From contig NZ_PUEJ01000010.1 in NCBI RefSeq assembly GCF_002982075.1, forward strand, positions 62,001-126,000: a stretch of 64,000 nucleotides of DNA, written 5' to 3'. Shown here piece after piece: positions 1 through 9,276 of the stretch. The notes under the pieces are model-generated. The model was not told where the DNA came from. It made no database searches and worked only from the letters and a program-made list of their open reading frames with translations. How positions within the stretch are numbered: position 1 is the first letter of the stretch; each line of letters begins with the position of its first letter. The translations under genes and the position numbers were made by a program. Source of the DNA: Labrys okinawensis. Its GTDB lineage: Bacteria; Pseudomonadota; Alphaproteobacteria; Rhizobiales; Labraceae.

Positions 1-765
1 GCCGAAATTGGCTCGGGCCTGCTCTCGCGCGGTTTCTGGACGGCCGCTGCCGTCGGGCTGCTGGCCCAGATCGTCGATGGCGCCCTCGGCATGGCCTATG
101 GAGTGACCTCAACGACCTTCCTGCTTTCGGCCGGCGTGCCGCCGGCCGCGGCTTCGGCCTCGGTTCACATCGCCGAGATCTTCACCACCGGTTTTTCCGG
201 CCTGGCGCATTGGAGGCTGGGCAATGTGGACGGCAGGCTGTTCGCACGCCTGCTCATTCCAGGCGTCGTCGGCGCCGTGTTGGGGGCCTATCTGGTCACC
301 ACCATCGATGGCGAGCTCCTCGCGCCCTGGATATCGGCCTATCTGCTGCTGCTGGGCCTCTATATCGTCAGCAAGGCGTTCCGGACCATTCACGTCCGCA
401 CCGATCCGCCAACCTTCGTCGCACCACTTGCCGTTGCTGGCGGCTTCGTCGATGCGATCGGCGGTGGTGGTTGGGGGCCGGTGGTGACGACCTCGCTGCT
501 CGGCACCGGCCAGGACCCGCGTACCACGATCGGCTCGGTCAACGCCGCCGAGTTCTTCCTTGCCATCGCCAGCGGCTTTTCCTTTGCCCTGCTCGGCGGT
601 TTCACGCATTGGACCACCATTGCCGGCCTGGTCTTCGGCGGGCTGTTCGCCGCTCCCCTGGCGGCCCTGCTGGGCAGGCAGCTGCCAACCCGCGCCCTGC
701 TTGTCATAGTCGGCGTACTGATCACCTCGCTCAGCGCCTGGAACCTTTGGAAAGCCCTGACATAG
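1..765 (+). CDS. TSUP (TauE/SafE) family permease, 5' end outside window
   Basis: The frame is open from the first base, so the gene starts upstream of the window and about 254 residues are visible. The protein is hydrophobic, with two internally similar halves: LVDGALGMAYG-type sequence near the start (here IVDGALGMAYGV) and a matching FVDAIGGGGWGP in the middle. This duplicated Gly-rich signature is typical of TSUP permeases, which export or import sulfite, sulfonates or small organic anions across the inner membrane. The substrate cannot be read from sequence. It is convergent with ntrX, in the position where relatives often have hfq downstream of ntrX. Confidence 0.85.
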   Translation, partial: AEIGSGLLSRGFWTAAAVGLLAQIVDGALGMAYGVTSTTFLLSAGVPPAAASASVHIAEIFTTGFSGLAHWRLGNVDGRLFARLLIPGVVGAVLGAYLVTTIDGELLAPWISAYLLLLGLYIVSKAFRTIHVRTDPPTFVAPLAVAGGFVDAIGGGGWGPVVTTSLLGTGQDPRTTIGSVNAAEFFLAIASGFSFALLGGFTHWTTIAGLVFGGLFAAPLAALLGRQLPTRALLVIVGVLITSLSAWNLWKALT

Positions 766-837
766 CCAAGGCCGCGTTGGCCATTCGGCCGCCGGCCTAT
801 CGGCGGCTGAATGGCCGGAACCGATGACCGTTCCCGC

Positions 838-2208
838 TTACGCCCCCACGCCGAGCGATTTCAGCTTGCGATGCAGAGCCGAGCGTTCCATGCCGACGAA
901 CTCGGCCGTGCGCGAGATATTGCCGCCGAAGCGGTTGATCTGGGCGATCAGATATTCGCGCTCGAACAATTCGCGTGCATCGCGCAATTGCAGCCCCATC
1001 AGCTGTTCGCCCCCCTGCCCGTTCGGGCGGGTCGGCATCAGCGCACCGATTTCCGGCGGCAACATTTCGGCGGTGATAGTGGCATCGGCATCGCCGCCCA
1101 CCAGAATCATCAGCCGCTCGATATTGTTACGGAGTTGGCGCACATTGCCGGGCCATTCATGCGACTGCAGCACCGCCATGGCGTCGGGGCCGACCACGCG
1201 CCGCGGCAGGCCGGTCGCCTGGGCGATCTGTCCCTGGAAATAGTCCACCAGTTCCGGAATATCCTCGCGACGCTCGGACAGGCCGGGCACGCGGATCGGC
1301 ACCACCGAGAGACGGTGCAGGAGATCTTCGCGGAAGCGTCCATCCGCCACTTCCTCCGTGAGGTCACGCGAGGTCGAGGTGATGATGCGCACGTCGACAT
1401 GCACCTTGGTGGCGCCACCGACGCGAGAGAAGTTCTGGTCGATCAGCACCCGCAGGATCTTGCCCTGGGTTTCGCGGGGCAGATCGGCGACCTCGTCGAA
1501 GAACAGCGTGCCGCCATGGGCCTCCTCGAAAGCACCGACTTTGCGGGCCCGGCCATCGCCACCTTCCACGCCGAACAACTCGGTTTCCATGGTTTCCGGC
1601 AGGATCGAGGCCGAATTGAGCACCACGAAAGGTCCCTCGGCACGCTGCGAGGCCTGATGAATGGTGCGGGCAGCCAGTTCCTTGCCCGATCCGGGCGGAC
1701 CGGCGATCAGGATACGGCTATTGGTCGGTGCGGTCTTCTCGATCACCTGCCGAAGCTGGTTCATGGCCGAGGACCGCCCGATCATCTTGGACGTGCTGCC
1801 CGAGATCTGGCGCAGCTGGTTGACCTCCCGGCGCAGACGCGAAGTCTCCAGGGCACGCTCGGCAACCAGCACCAGCCTGTCAGCCTTGAACGGCTTCTCG
1901 ATGAAGTCGTAGGCACCGATCTTGATCGCGGCTACGGCGGTTTCGATATTGCCATGCCCCGAGATCATCACCACCGGAACTTCGGGGTGCTCGGCCTTCA
2001 GGACCTCCAGGAGCTGGAGCCCGTCGAGGCGAGACCCCTGCATCCAGATATCGAGGAAGATGAGATGAGGCCGGCGCTGGGCGACGCTCGCAAGGGCATC
2101 GTCGGCATCTTTCGCCGTTCGCGCGCCGTGGCCTTCATCCTCGAGGATGCCGGCAACGAGCTCTCGGATATCGGCCTCATCGTCAACGATCAGAATGTCG
2201 GTCGCCAT
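838..2208 (-). CDS. ntrX: Nitrogen regulation response regulator NtrX
   Basis: 456 aa. An N-terminal receiver (residues ~1-120, phospho-acceptor Asp in FLDIW, Lys in IEKPF) is followed by an AAA+ domain (Walker A GPPGSGKE, Walker B LFFDEVADL) and a C-terminal Fis-type helix-turn-helix (NISRTAEFVGMERSALHRKL). The sigma54-contacting GAFTGA loop is absent: after ELFG the sequence runs GVEGGDGRARKVG. This is known for alphaproteobacterial NtrX. It is the partner of NtrY, 131 bp upstream on the same strand, and acts in nitrogen, envelope and redox regulation in relatives. Confidence 0.95.
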   Translation of the reverse strand: MATDILIVDDEADIRELVAGILEDEGHGARTAKDADDALASVAQRRPHLIFLDIWMQGSRLDGLQLLEVLKAEHPEVPVVMISGHGNIETAVAAIKIGAYDFIEKPFKADRLVLVAERALETSRLRREVNQLRQISGSTSKMIGRSSAMNQLRQVIEKTAPTNSRILIAGPPGSGKELAARTIHQASQRAEGPFVVLNSASILPETMETELFGVEGGDGRARKVGAFEEAHGGTLFFDEVADLPRETQGKILRVLIDQNFSRVGGATKVHVDVRIITSTSRDLTEEVADGRFREDLLHRLSVVPIRVPGLSERREDIPELVDYFQGQIAQATGLPRRVVGPDAMAVLQSHEWPGNVRQLRNNIERLMILVGGDADATITAEMLPPEIGALMPTRPNGQGGEQLMGLQLRDARELFEREYLIAQINRFGGNISRTAEFVGMERSALHRKLKSLGVGA

Positions 2209-2339
2209 CGTCTAGTTCCTGCTTGCATGAGGTGAATCCAACGCGTCCCCCGGCTGAGACCAGGCACGTCGCTCGCAAACGCTTTTCAAGCGCGTATCGC
2301 ATAAGCTGCCATCGCCAGAGGGAAGACTGGGTCGATGCA

Positions 2340-4679
2340 TCATTGCGCCGCCTCGTTCTTGGCTGTGCCGGGCTTGGCTGCGTCGGGCTTCGCCGTCGCT
2401 TCGGCCGGAAACCACAGGCGCATCATGGCGCCATGGCCGCCTTCGGCCACCGCCGGCGCGTCGAGCAGCTCGATGCCGCCGCCGTGCTCCTCCATGATTT
2501 TGCCGACAATGGCCAGGCCAAGGCCGGTGCCCTTCTCGCGCGTGGTGACATAGGGCTCCAGCAGCTTCTGGCGGTTTTCCTTGGGCAGGCCGATGCCGTT
2601 GTCGATCACCTCCACGGCGATATCCGCCCCTCTGCGCACCACCCGCACGTCCACGGTGCCCGGACCCTTGCGATCGTCGGGCCGGCCGGCAATGGCCTCG
2701 GTGGCGTTCTTCACGATGTTGGTGACGGCCTGCGAGAGCAGGCGCCGGTCGAAGCGGGCGATGATCGGCTCAGGCGGCGGCTGATAGTTGAAGCTGATGT
2801 CGGGATAGCCGATGCGCATCATGAACACGACCTGCTTCACCATTTCACCGAAATCCTCGCTCTCGATCGAGGGCTTGGGCATACGGGCGAAGGAGGAAAA
2901 TTCGTCGACCATGCGCTTGATGTCATCGACCTGGCGCACGATGGTATCGGTGCATTGGTCGAAGACCTCGCGATCTTCCACGATGACCTTGCCATATTTG
3001 CGCCGGATGCGTTCGGCCGAGAGCTGGATGGGAGTCAACGGATTCTTGATCTCGTGGGCGATGCGGCGCGCCACGTCCGCCCAGGCCGAGCTGCGCTGCG
3101 CCACCACGAGCTCGGTGATGTCGTCCAGCGTGACCACATATCCGTGCTCGCGCATGGTGGACTGCTCGGAGGTGACGCGCACGGTGAGATTGCGCTCACG
3201 CCCGTCTCGATTGATGGTGATCTGGCCCTGGACCAGCCGCGACCTCGTGCCGAGGGCGTCGGCGAGGTAGGTGGAGAGCTCCGGCATCAGCTCGGCCAGG
3301 GGGCGCCCGACGGGGGACTGGCGCGATTTGATCCAGGTACTGGCGAGGGGATTGACCACGGTGATCTTGCCTTCGTCGTCAATGCCGATCACGCCCGTGG
3401 AAACGCCGGACAGCACCGCCTCAATGAAGCGCCGGCGGCTGTCGAGCAGATCATTGGCACCAAGCAGGTCATTGCGCTGGGTGCGCAGCGTATCCGTCAT
3501 GTTGTTGAAGGTATCGCCGAGCTTGCCGAGATCGCCCGAGCGTCGTTCCACCGGCACATGCACGTTGAGATTGCCGCTGCCGACCTGGTCGGCGGCACTG
3601 ATCAGGCGCCTGATCGGTTCCACCAGGCGATTGGCGAAGGAAAGGCCGATCCAGATCGCCGCCAGCAGCATATTGAGGGCGATGATGGCATAGAGCAGCG
3701 CGAAGTTGACCTGGGTCGGGAAACGGGATGCCTTCAGATTCTCGAAGCGAGCCGAGTCCTCGCCGGTCTGGCGGATATATTCGGCGATCTTGGGATCGAA
3801 GGGCCGGACGATGAAGAGATAGCGGTCGGTGTAGGCGGCCAGCTTGATGATCTGGCCCGTGACGTTCTGCGTGCCGGGGTCGATACGCACGGCCGGCTGC
3901 TGATCGGCGGCGGCAAGAGCTGGAAACAGCTTGGCCGGCAGAAAGAAGGGCAGGCTGCCGGGCACATAGGACTGGTCGGTCACCTGGCCGTCCCGCGTCA
4001 GGATCATGGCGCTGGACAGGCCGTAATTCACGGCGAGCATGTCGAACAGGCGCTGAAATTGCGACCTGTCGGCCGAATAGAGCGGCGAATATTTGTTGAG
4101 GTCGGCCGCCATGGACAGGCCGGCAAACCGCAACTGCTGGGCCTGCTCGTCCTGGTAGGAATTGGCGACCGCGACCGAGGTGTTGACGATGTTGCTGACG
4201 CGCGTCGAGAACAGATTGTCGAGGCCGCGGTCGAGCGAGATGATCGCCACCGTCGCCAGCAGCAGGACTGGCACGGCGGATACGACGGAAAACAGTCCGA
4301 TCACCCGCATATGCAGCGCCGCGCCGGCCTGGCCGCGGCGCCTTGCGACGATCAGATTGCCGGCTTCGACCGCCAGCAGCACCAGCAGCGCCACGATGAA
4401 GGAAGCATTGACAATGAAAAGCGCATCGATGGCGTTGCTATAGGCGATATCGGTATTGGGCGCCTGCACGGCCGCGTCGATGCCGAGATAGAAGCGCAGA
4501 TGGGAGACCGTGCTCTTGAGCAGCAACGACACCGGCTCGACGTCAACCAACACGAAGAAGGTGCCAATGGCCGAGGCGACCGAAAGAATGACCAGGCCGA
4601 AACCGAGCAAGCCGAGGCGCCGCGCCGGCATGCTGGCAACGTCTGGCACCGTTTGCTGGGCGCTGTCTGCAACTGCCAT
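2340..4679 (-). CDS. ntrY: Nitrogen regulation sensor histidine kinase NtrY
   Basis: About 779 aa. Three N-terminal membrane segments, a periplasmic/extracytoplasmic stretch of ~130 residues and a fourth segment are followed by HAMP, PAS, a HisKA domain (phospho-His in RIAHEIKNPLTP) and HATPase_c (N-box NIVKNATEA, G1 DNGIGL, G2 GTGLGLAI). I chose the ATG at 4679 because GAGGTGAGG lies about 11 nt upstream. An in-frame ATG at 4799 would add 40 residues but has no visible ribosome site and runs almost into the preceding gene. The C-terminus is a low-complexity Ala/Lys tail. It pairs with NtrX downstream. Confidence 0.93.
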   Translation of the reverse strand: MAVADSAQQTVPDVASMPARRLGLLGFGLVILSVASAIGTFFVLVDVEPVSLLLKSTVSHLRFYLGIDAAVQAPNTDIAYSNAIDALFIVNASFIVALLVLLAVEAGNLIVARRRGQAGAALHMRVIGLFSVVSAVPVLLLATVAIISLDRGLDNLFSTRVSNIVNTSVAVANSYQDEQAQQLRFAGLSMAADLNKYSPLYSADRSQFQRLFDMLAVNYGLSSAMILTRDGQVTDQSYVPGSLPFFLPAKLFPALAAADQQPAVRIDPGTQNVTGQIIKLAAYTDRYLFIVRPFDPKIAEYIRQTGEDSARFENLKASRFPTQVNFALLYAIIALNMLLAAIWIGLSFANRLVEPIRRLISAADQVGSGNLNVHVPVERRSGDLGKLGDTFNNMTDTLRTQRNDLLGANDLLDSRRRFIEAVLSGVSTGVIGIDDEGKITVVNPLASTWIKSRQSPVGRPLAELMPELSTYLADALGTRSRLVQGQITINRDGRERNLTVRVTSEQSTMREHGYVVTLDDITELVVAQRSSAWADVARRIAHEIKNPLTPIQLSAERIRRKYGKVIVEDREVFDQCTDTIVRQVDDIKRMVDEFSSFARMPKPSIESEDFGEMVKQVVFMMRIGYPDISFNYQPPPEPIIARFDRRLLSQAVTNIVKNATEAIAGRPDDRKGPGTVDVRVVRRGADIAVEVIDNGIGLPKENRQKLLEPYVTTREKGTGLGLAIVGKIMEEHGGGIELLDAPAVAEGGHGAMMRLWFPAEATAKPDAAKPGTAKNEAAQ

Positions 4680-4805
4680 TCGAACGCCGTCCTCACCTCT
4701 GTGTCGATCGATCAGCTCGGCGATTCCGCGCTGAGTGATTCTTGCAACAGTGTTGCCGAATTGTAACAGAATCAAGGCGAAACTGACGAGCGGACTCATC
4801 AGAGT

Positions 4806-5867
4806 TCAGGCGAACTCGCTTTGCTCGCCGATCATCGCCTCGGCTGCCGCCTCGGCGGCATTGCAGAGCCAGTCTTTCCCGCGCCTGCGCAAATCCGCCT
4901 GCAGAAGCGGCACTCTGTGGGGATCATCGGCCTGGCAATTGGCGATTTCATGGCCCATCAATGCCAGCATGCGGGGCGACAGAAACTCGTCGGCCGCAGT
5001 TTTCACCTCCAGCTTGCGGCTGTTGGGCGACAAGCGCCGCACCAATATGTCGTCCTTCACTCCGTAATGCGGGTCGGGCGCCCGGCAGCGGCCGGTCGCG
5101 ATCGTTTCCGCCAGGATCGCCCTGGCCTTGGGATCGAAACGGCAGGACCAGGCCGAGATGGTCAGCCTCTTGGCCTCGCGCAGCACCGGCCCTCCCCGCC
5201 ACTCGCCGCAGGCGACGAAGCGCGCCCGGCCGAGACTCCCGGTTCCCGCCTGCCTGGGAGCGAAACGGCATTCGCTCCGCGGATCGGGCATCGAGGCCCG
5301 CAGCCTCCGTTCGTAATCGGGCCTGATGGGGTTTCGTGTCCTGATATCGAACTTGCTCCAGAACGCCTTGCGTTCGAGTTCGGGCAGCAGCACCGCCTTG
5401 CGCAGCCATTTGTGATCGCGCTCGAGCACGACGGGCGCCGGATTGGCGAGCCCCGCGGCATAGCCGTCCGCGATTGCCCTGCAGACCTCCCGCGCCGGCG
5501 GATCGCCACGGCCACGCACCAGCAAAGCACTGGTGGCAAGCCGCACGAGATCGAGCACATAGGGCATGGAGGCGGCATCGTCGAAATCATTGGCGCCCCA
5601 GATCAACCGCCCTTCGCTATCGCGCCAGGTGCCGAAATTCTCCAGATGAGTGTCGCCTATCGCCAGCACTTCCGGCGCCTCGGCAAGCTCCGGACAGATT
5701 TCCAGGATCGTCTCGGCCCACCGCCAATAGGTCGCACGCAGGAAGGCGAAAGCGCTGCTGCGCATCTTGCGGTGTTTTTCGTCGAGGTCTCCCTCGACGA
5801 AATCGGCTCCGATTTCTGCCTTCAGCCAGTTTTCGTAGGCGCGTACCGAGGTCCTGATTGAGTTCAT
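4806..5867 (-). CDS. DUF2252 family protein
   Basis: 353 aa. The motifs GDTHLENFGTW (around residues 70-80) and NDFDDA, about 20 residues later, are the hallmarks of DUF2252. This uncharacterised family has been compared with aminoglycoside-phosphotransferase-like kinases because of the G-D-x-H-x-x-N pattern. No signal peptide or membrane segment is seen. It ends 126 bp before the chosen ntrY start on the same strand, so it may be transcribed into ntrYX. It begins head-to-head with the phospholipase D-like gene and lies in a segment that separates ntrC from ntrY. The biochemical function is unknown. Confidence 0.8.
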   Translation of the reverse strand: MNSIRTSVRAYENWLKAEIGADFVEGDLDEKHRKMRSSAFAFLRATYWRWAETILEICPELAEAPEVLAIGDTHLENFGTWRDSEGRLIWGANDFDDAASMPYVLDLVRLATSALLVRGRGDPPAREVCRAIADGYAAGLANPAPVVLERDHKWLRKAVLLPELERKAFWSKFDIRTRNPIRPDYERRLRASMPDPRSECRFAPRQAGTGSLGRARFVACGEWRGGPVLREAKRLTISAWSCRFDPKARAILAETIATGRCRAPDPHYGVKDDILVRRLSPNSRKLEVKTAADEFLSPRMLALMGHEIANCQADDPHRVPLLQADLRRRGKDWLCNAAEAAAEAMIGEQSEFA

Positions 5868-6021
5868 GCCTGCATCCCCTATCCGGCTGAGTGTAGGAGT
5901 GCGGCGAGGCCAGGTGATAGCGGATTTGTCGCCTTGCCCATGTCACGCAACGGTCGGACGCCCATGCTCTATTCTATTCGCGCAGTTGCAACGATCGGCG
6001 CATGAAGCGGGAGAACCAGGC

Positions 6022-7734
6022 ATGCGAGCGCAAGCAACGAATGGCGATCTTTCGCTTCGGGCCATCGCCGGCAGCCATGTTGTGCTCCTGGCGCTCGACG
6101 CCACCACTAAGGCCCGCCAGGGTCTGCTCGGCTTTGCCATCAAGCGCACCGACATCGCCGAGGATCAATCCTACTGGCTGAGCGGCACCAAATTGTTTCG
6201 CGAGGTGGTTCCAGAACCGCGTCCGGGGCAGAAATATTCCACGCTCGAACATCCGATTCAGAGCTTCTTGTGGAGCGACTACACCGCCAAACCCGGCCGC
6301 CGCTATGGCTTTCTGATCCGTCCCGTCTACGGCACGCCAAAGAACCTGCGCTACGGCAATGACATCGAGATCGAGGTCACGACCGAGAGCGAGGATAGCG
6401 GCAAGCACGCCGTCTACTTCAATCGCGGCGCCATCGCGAGCCAGGCCTTCGCCGAGAAATTCGGCAATCGAGGCCCCGCCGATCCCGATGACAGCCAAGA
6501 CCGCACCACCCAGTGGCTCTCGCGCGGCCTCCTCGAGGCCGCTCTCGATTTCATCGCCGACACCCGTCCGGGAGAAAGCCTGCGCGTCGCCGCCTATGAA
6601 TTCAGCTATCCGCCGGTCCTGAAAGCCCTGGCTGCCGCGCATGAACGCGAGGTCGATGTCGCCATCGTCCATGAAGCCGGCCAGGAAAGCGTAAAGGGCG
6701 AACGCAGGGATACCGAGGCCACCAGAGCCAACGCCGCAGCCATCAAGGCGGCCGGCCTGCCCAAGGCGATCCTGCTGCCGCGCACCCGCCGCAACGACAT
6801 CCCGCACAACAAATTCATCCTGCGCCTCTCGGACGATCCGGCTCGTATCGCCCTGTGGACCGGCTCGACCAACTTCACCGCATCCGGCTTTCTGGGGCAG
6901 AGCAATGTCGGCCATCTCGTGCGGGATGAGGCACTAGCCGCCCGCTATCTCGCCTATTGGGAAAAGCTTGCCGATGACACCGAGTGGAAGCCCTTGCGCC
7001 AATGGGTGGGGGCCGAAAATGCCGCGCCCCAGGGCGAGCTTCCACCAGGCACGATTACCCCGCTGTTCAGTCCACGTCCCGATGACAGCCTGCTCGCCTG
7101 GTATGCCGACCGCATCCGGGCAGCCCGGCAAACCGTGATGTTCACGGCGGCCTTCGGCGTGAATGCCACCCTGGCTCAGGCCTTTACCGAAGACGTCGAT
7201 TTCCTGCGCTACATCCTGCTCGAAAAGCCGCTCGACACCAAGGCGGAGAAACTGCTGGGCAACGATCCCGATCTGCAGATCGCCAATGGCGCGGCTCTCG
7301 GCAAGATGACGCTGCGCGCCAAGGTTCCCGGCTGGAAACTCGACAGATGGTTCCTGGAGGAAGGCCATTACCGCTATGAAGGCAATGTCTTCTACATCCA
7401 TACCAAGATCCTGCTGATCGACCCGCTGTCGGACGATCCACTGGTCATCAGCGGTTCGGCAAACTTTTCCACGAACTCGCTCGTCAACAATGACGAGAAC
7501 ATGCTGCTCATCCGCGGGGACACGCGCGTGGCCGATATCTACATGACGGAGTTCGACCGCATCTTCCGGCATTTCTATTTCCGCAATGTCGCGAACCAAC
7601 TCGCGCTCAAGGGCAGCGAGGGAACGCAGGCGATCTTCCTGGACCCGACCGACGGATGGGTCGGCGAGAATTTCGAGCCCGCCCGCATGAAGTCCAAGCG
7701 GCGCAAGCTCTTCTTCCCGCAATCGCCGAATTGA
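6022..7734 (+). CDS. Phospholipase D-like protein with two HKD motifs
   Basis: 570 aa from the ATG at 6022 (GGGAG about 9 nt upstream). An earlier in-frame start overlaps the divergent DUF2252 gene and is less likely. An N-terminal ~150-residue region of no recognised family precedes two PLD modules. The first is HNKFIL with TGSTNFT downstream (His ~262); the second is HTKILLID with SGSANFS (His ~460). Paired HxK(x)4D-type sites form one active centre in phospholipases, nucleases and phosphatidyltransferases. No signal peptide is apparent, so a cytoplasmic phosphodiesterase or nuclease is as likely as a lipase. It converges on ntrC with 15 bp between the genes. Confidence 0.8.
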   Translation: MRAQATNGDLSLRAIAGSHVVLLALDATTKARQGLLGFAIKRTDIAEDQSYWLSGTKLFREVVPEPRPGQKYSTLEHPIQSFLWSDYTAKPGRRYGFLIRPVYGTPKNLRYGNDIEIEVTTESEDSGKHAVYFNRGAIASQAFAEKFGNRGPADPDDSQDRTTQWLSRGLLEAALDFIADTRPGESLRVAAYEFSYPPVLKALAAAHEREVDVAIVHEAGQESVKGERRDTEATRANAAAIKAAGLPKAILLPRTRRNDIPHNKFILRLSDDPARIALWTGSTNFTASGFLGQSNVGHLVRDEALAARYLAYWEKLADDTEWKPLRQWVGAENAAPQGELPPGTITPLFSPRPDDSLLAWYADRIRAARQTVMFTAAFGVNATLAQAFTEDVDFLRYILLEKPLDTKAEKLLGNDPDLQIANGAALGKMTLRAKVPGWKLDRWFLEEGHYRYEGNVFYIHTKILLIDPLSDDPLVISGSANFSTNSLVNNDENMLLIRGDTRVADIYMTEFDRIFRHFYFRNVANQLALKGSEGTQAIFLDPTDGWVGENFEPARMKSKRRKLFFPQSPN

Positions 7735-7749
7735 GCCCGCGCCCGCGCC

Positions 7750-9189
7750 TCACCGGATGGCGCGGATGACCTGGATATCGAGGTCGCGGATCTTCTTGCG
7801 CAACGTGTTGCGGTTGACGCCGAGAAGTTCGGCCGCCTTGATCTGGTTTCCGCGCGTCGCCGCAAGCGCCGCTCCGATCAACGGCTCCTCGATGTCGCGC
7901 AGCACTCGGTGATAGAGGCCGGGCGGCGGCAGATCGTCGCCGAACTTCGAGAAATAGCGGGTCATGTGGCGCTCGACCGAGGCCGACAGGGTTTCGTCGA
8001 CCGAGTTCTCCGCCTCCAGCGGCATGGTCTCCGAGGTCGCCAATTCCTGCTCGATGATGGCAGCCGTCAGCGTCTCCTGGGGATAGAGCGCGCAAAGCCG
8101 GCGCACCAGGTTTTCGAGCTCGCGCACATTGCCCGGCCAGCGATGGCGCTTGAGGCGTTCGACGGCGGAGGCGTCCAGATGCTTGGCCGGCAAGCCCTCC
8201 CGCTCCACCAGCTTGAAGAAGTGGCGGGCGAGGTCCGGCACGTCCTCGGCGCGCTCACGCAGCGGCGGTAGGCGCAGCGGCACGACGTTGAGACGGAAGA
8301 ACAGGTCCTCGCGGAACAGGCCCTGCTGGATCAGGATGCGCAGATCCTTGTTGGTGGCGGCCACGATGCGCACGTCGGTCTTGATCGGCGTGCGCCCGCC
8401 CACGGTGGTGTATTCGCCCTGCTGCAGAACGCGCAGCAGGCGCGTCTGCGCCTCCATCGGCATATCGCCAATCTCGTCGAGGAAGAGCGTACCGCCCTCG
8501 GCCTGCTCGAACCGTCCCACGGAACGGGCATTGGCGCCGGTGAAGGCCCCCTTCTCATGGCCGAACAATTCGGATTCGATCAGGTCCCGCGGGATCGCCG
8601 CCATATTGATGGCGACGAAGGCGCCACTGCGCCGCTTGCCATAGTCGTGCAGAGCCCGGGCCACCAGTTCCTTGCCCGTGCCTGACTCACCGGAGATCAT
8701 CACGGTCAGGTCCGTCTGCATCAGGCGGGCAAGGACGCGGTAGATCTCCTGCATCGCGGCCGAACGCCCGACCAGCGGCATGCTCTCGGCTTCTTCGCCC
8801 GAGCGCGACGCCGGCTTGCCGCGAGGCTCGCTCAAGGCGCGGCCGACGATGGCGATCAGTTCCTTCAGGTCGAAAGGTTTGGGCAGATAGTCATAAGCAC
8901 CCTTCTCGGAGGCCCGGATCGCCGTCATCAGCGTGTTCTGGGCGCTCATCACCACGACAGGCAGTTCGGGCCGCACCTTCTTGATGCGCGGCAGCATGTC
9001 GAAGGCGTTCTCGTCCGGCATCACCACATCGGTGATGACGAGATCCCCCTCGCCTTGACTGACCCAGCGCCACAGGGTGGTGGCGTTCCCGGTCGAGCGC
9101 ACTTCATAACCGGCACGGGACAGCGCCTGGTTGAGCACGGTCCGGATGGCGGCGTCGTCATCCGCGACGAGAATACTGCCTGCCTGCAT
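7750..9189 (-). CDS. ntrC: Nitrogen regulation response regulator NtrC (NRI)
   Basis: 479 aa. Receiver domain (DDD near the N-terminus, phospho-Asp in VITDVVMP, Lys in LPKPFD), sigma54-interaction AAA+ domain (Walker A GESGTGKE, intact GAFTGA loop in ELFGHEKGAFTGA, Walker B LFLDEIGD) and a C-terminal Fis-type helix-turn-helix (NQIKAAELLGVNRNTLRKKI). It activates sigma54 promoters under nitrogen limitation when phosphorylated by NtrB. It lies 87 bp downstream of ntrB, the gap being filled by a palindromic repeat. Confidence 0.97.
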   Translation of the reverse strand: MQAGSILVADDDAAIRTVLNQALSRAGYEVRSTGNATTLWRWVSQGEGDLVITDVVMPDENAFDMLPRIKKVRPELPVVVMSAQNTLMTAIRASEKGAYDYLPKPFDLKELIAIVGRALSEPRGKPASRSGEEAESMPLVGRSAAMQEIYRVLARLMQTDLTVMISGESGTGKELVARALHDYGKRRSGAFVAINMAAIPRDLIESELFGHEKGAFTGANARSVGRFEQAEGGTLFLDEIGDMPMEAQTRLLRVLQQGEYTTVGGRTPIKTDVRIVAATNKDLRILIQQGLFREDLFFRLNVVPLRLPPLRERAEDVPDLARHFFKLVEREGLPAKHLDASAVERLKRHRWPGNVRELENLVRRLCALYPQETLTAAIIEQELATSETMPLEAENSVDETLSASVERHMTRYFSKFGDDLPPPGLYHRVLRDIEEPLIGAALAATRGNQIKAAELLGVNRNTLRKKIRDLDIQVIRAIR

Positions 9190-9206
9190 ACTCGATTTTC
9201 CTATGC

Positions 9207-9275
9207 GCTAAAGCGTTTTGTGATTTGAACGTTTCAGTTCAAATCACAAAGACGCGTCGAAAGAACAAACAAGCG
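9207..9275 (+). repeat. Dispersed intergenic palindromic element, copy A (ntrB-ntrC gap)
   Basis: Contains a perfect 14-bp inverted repeat, arms 9217-9230 and 9237-9250 with a 6-nt loop (arm TTTGTGATTTGAAC). It is flanked on the left by CTAAAGCGTTTTG and on the right by CACAAAGACGCGTCG and GAACAAACAAGCG. The same flanks recur around 30.3 kb on the other strand, and partly at 23.8 and 52.6 kb. It fills most of the ntrB-ntrC gap and could act as an intercistronic hairpin. Confidence 0.75.
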
Positions 9276-9276
9276 G

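Noticed and set aside
4643..4660. TGGCAC followed by TTGC, resembling a sigma54 -24/-12 promoter
   Set aside because: Spacing is two bases too short for the consensus, it is on the plus strand and lies inside the ntrY coding sequence.
2223..4766. 847-codon open frame on the plus strand opposite ntrY
   Set aside because: High-GC shadow: composition His/Asp/Gly/Arg-rich, no family, and ntrY on the other strand is unambiguous.
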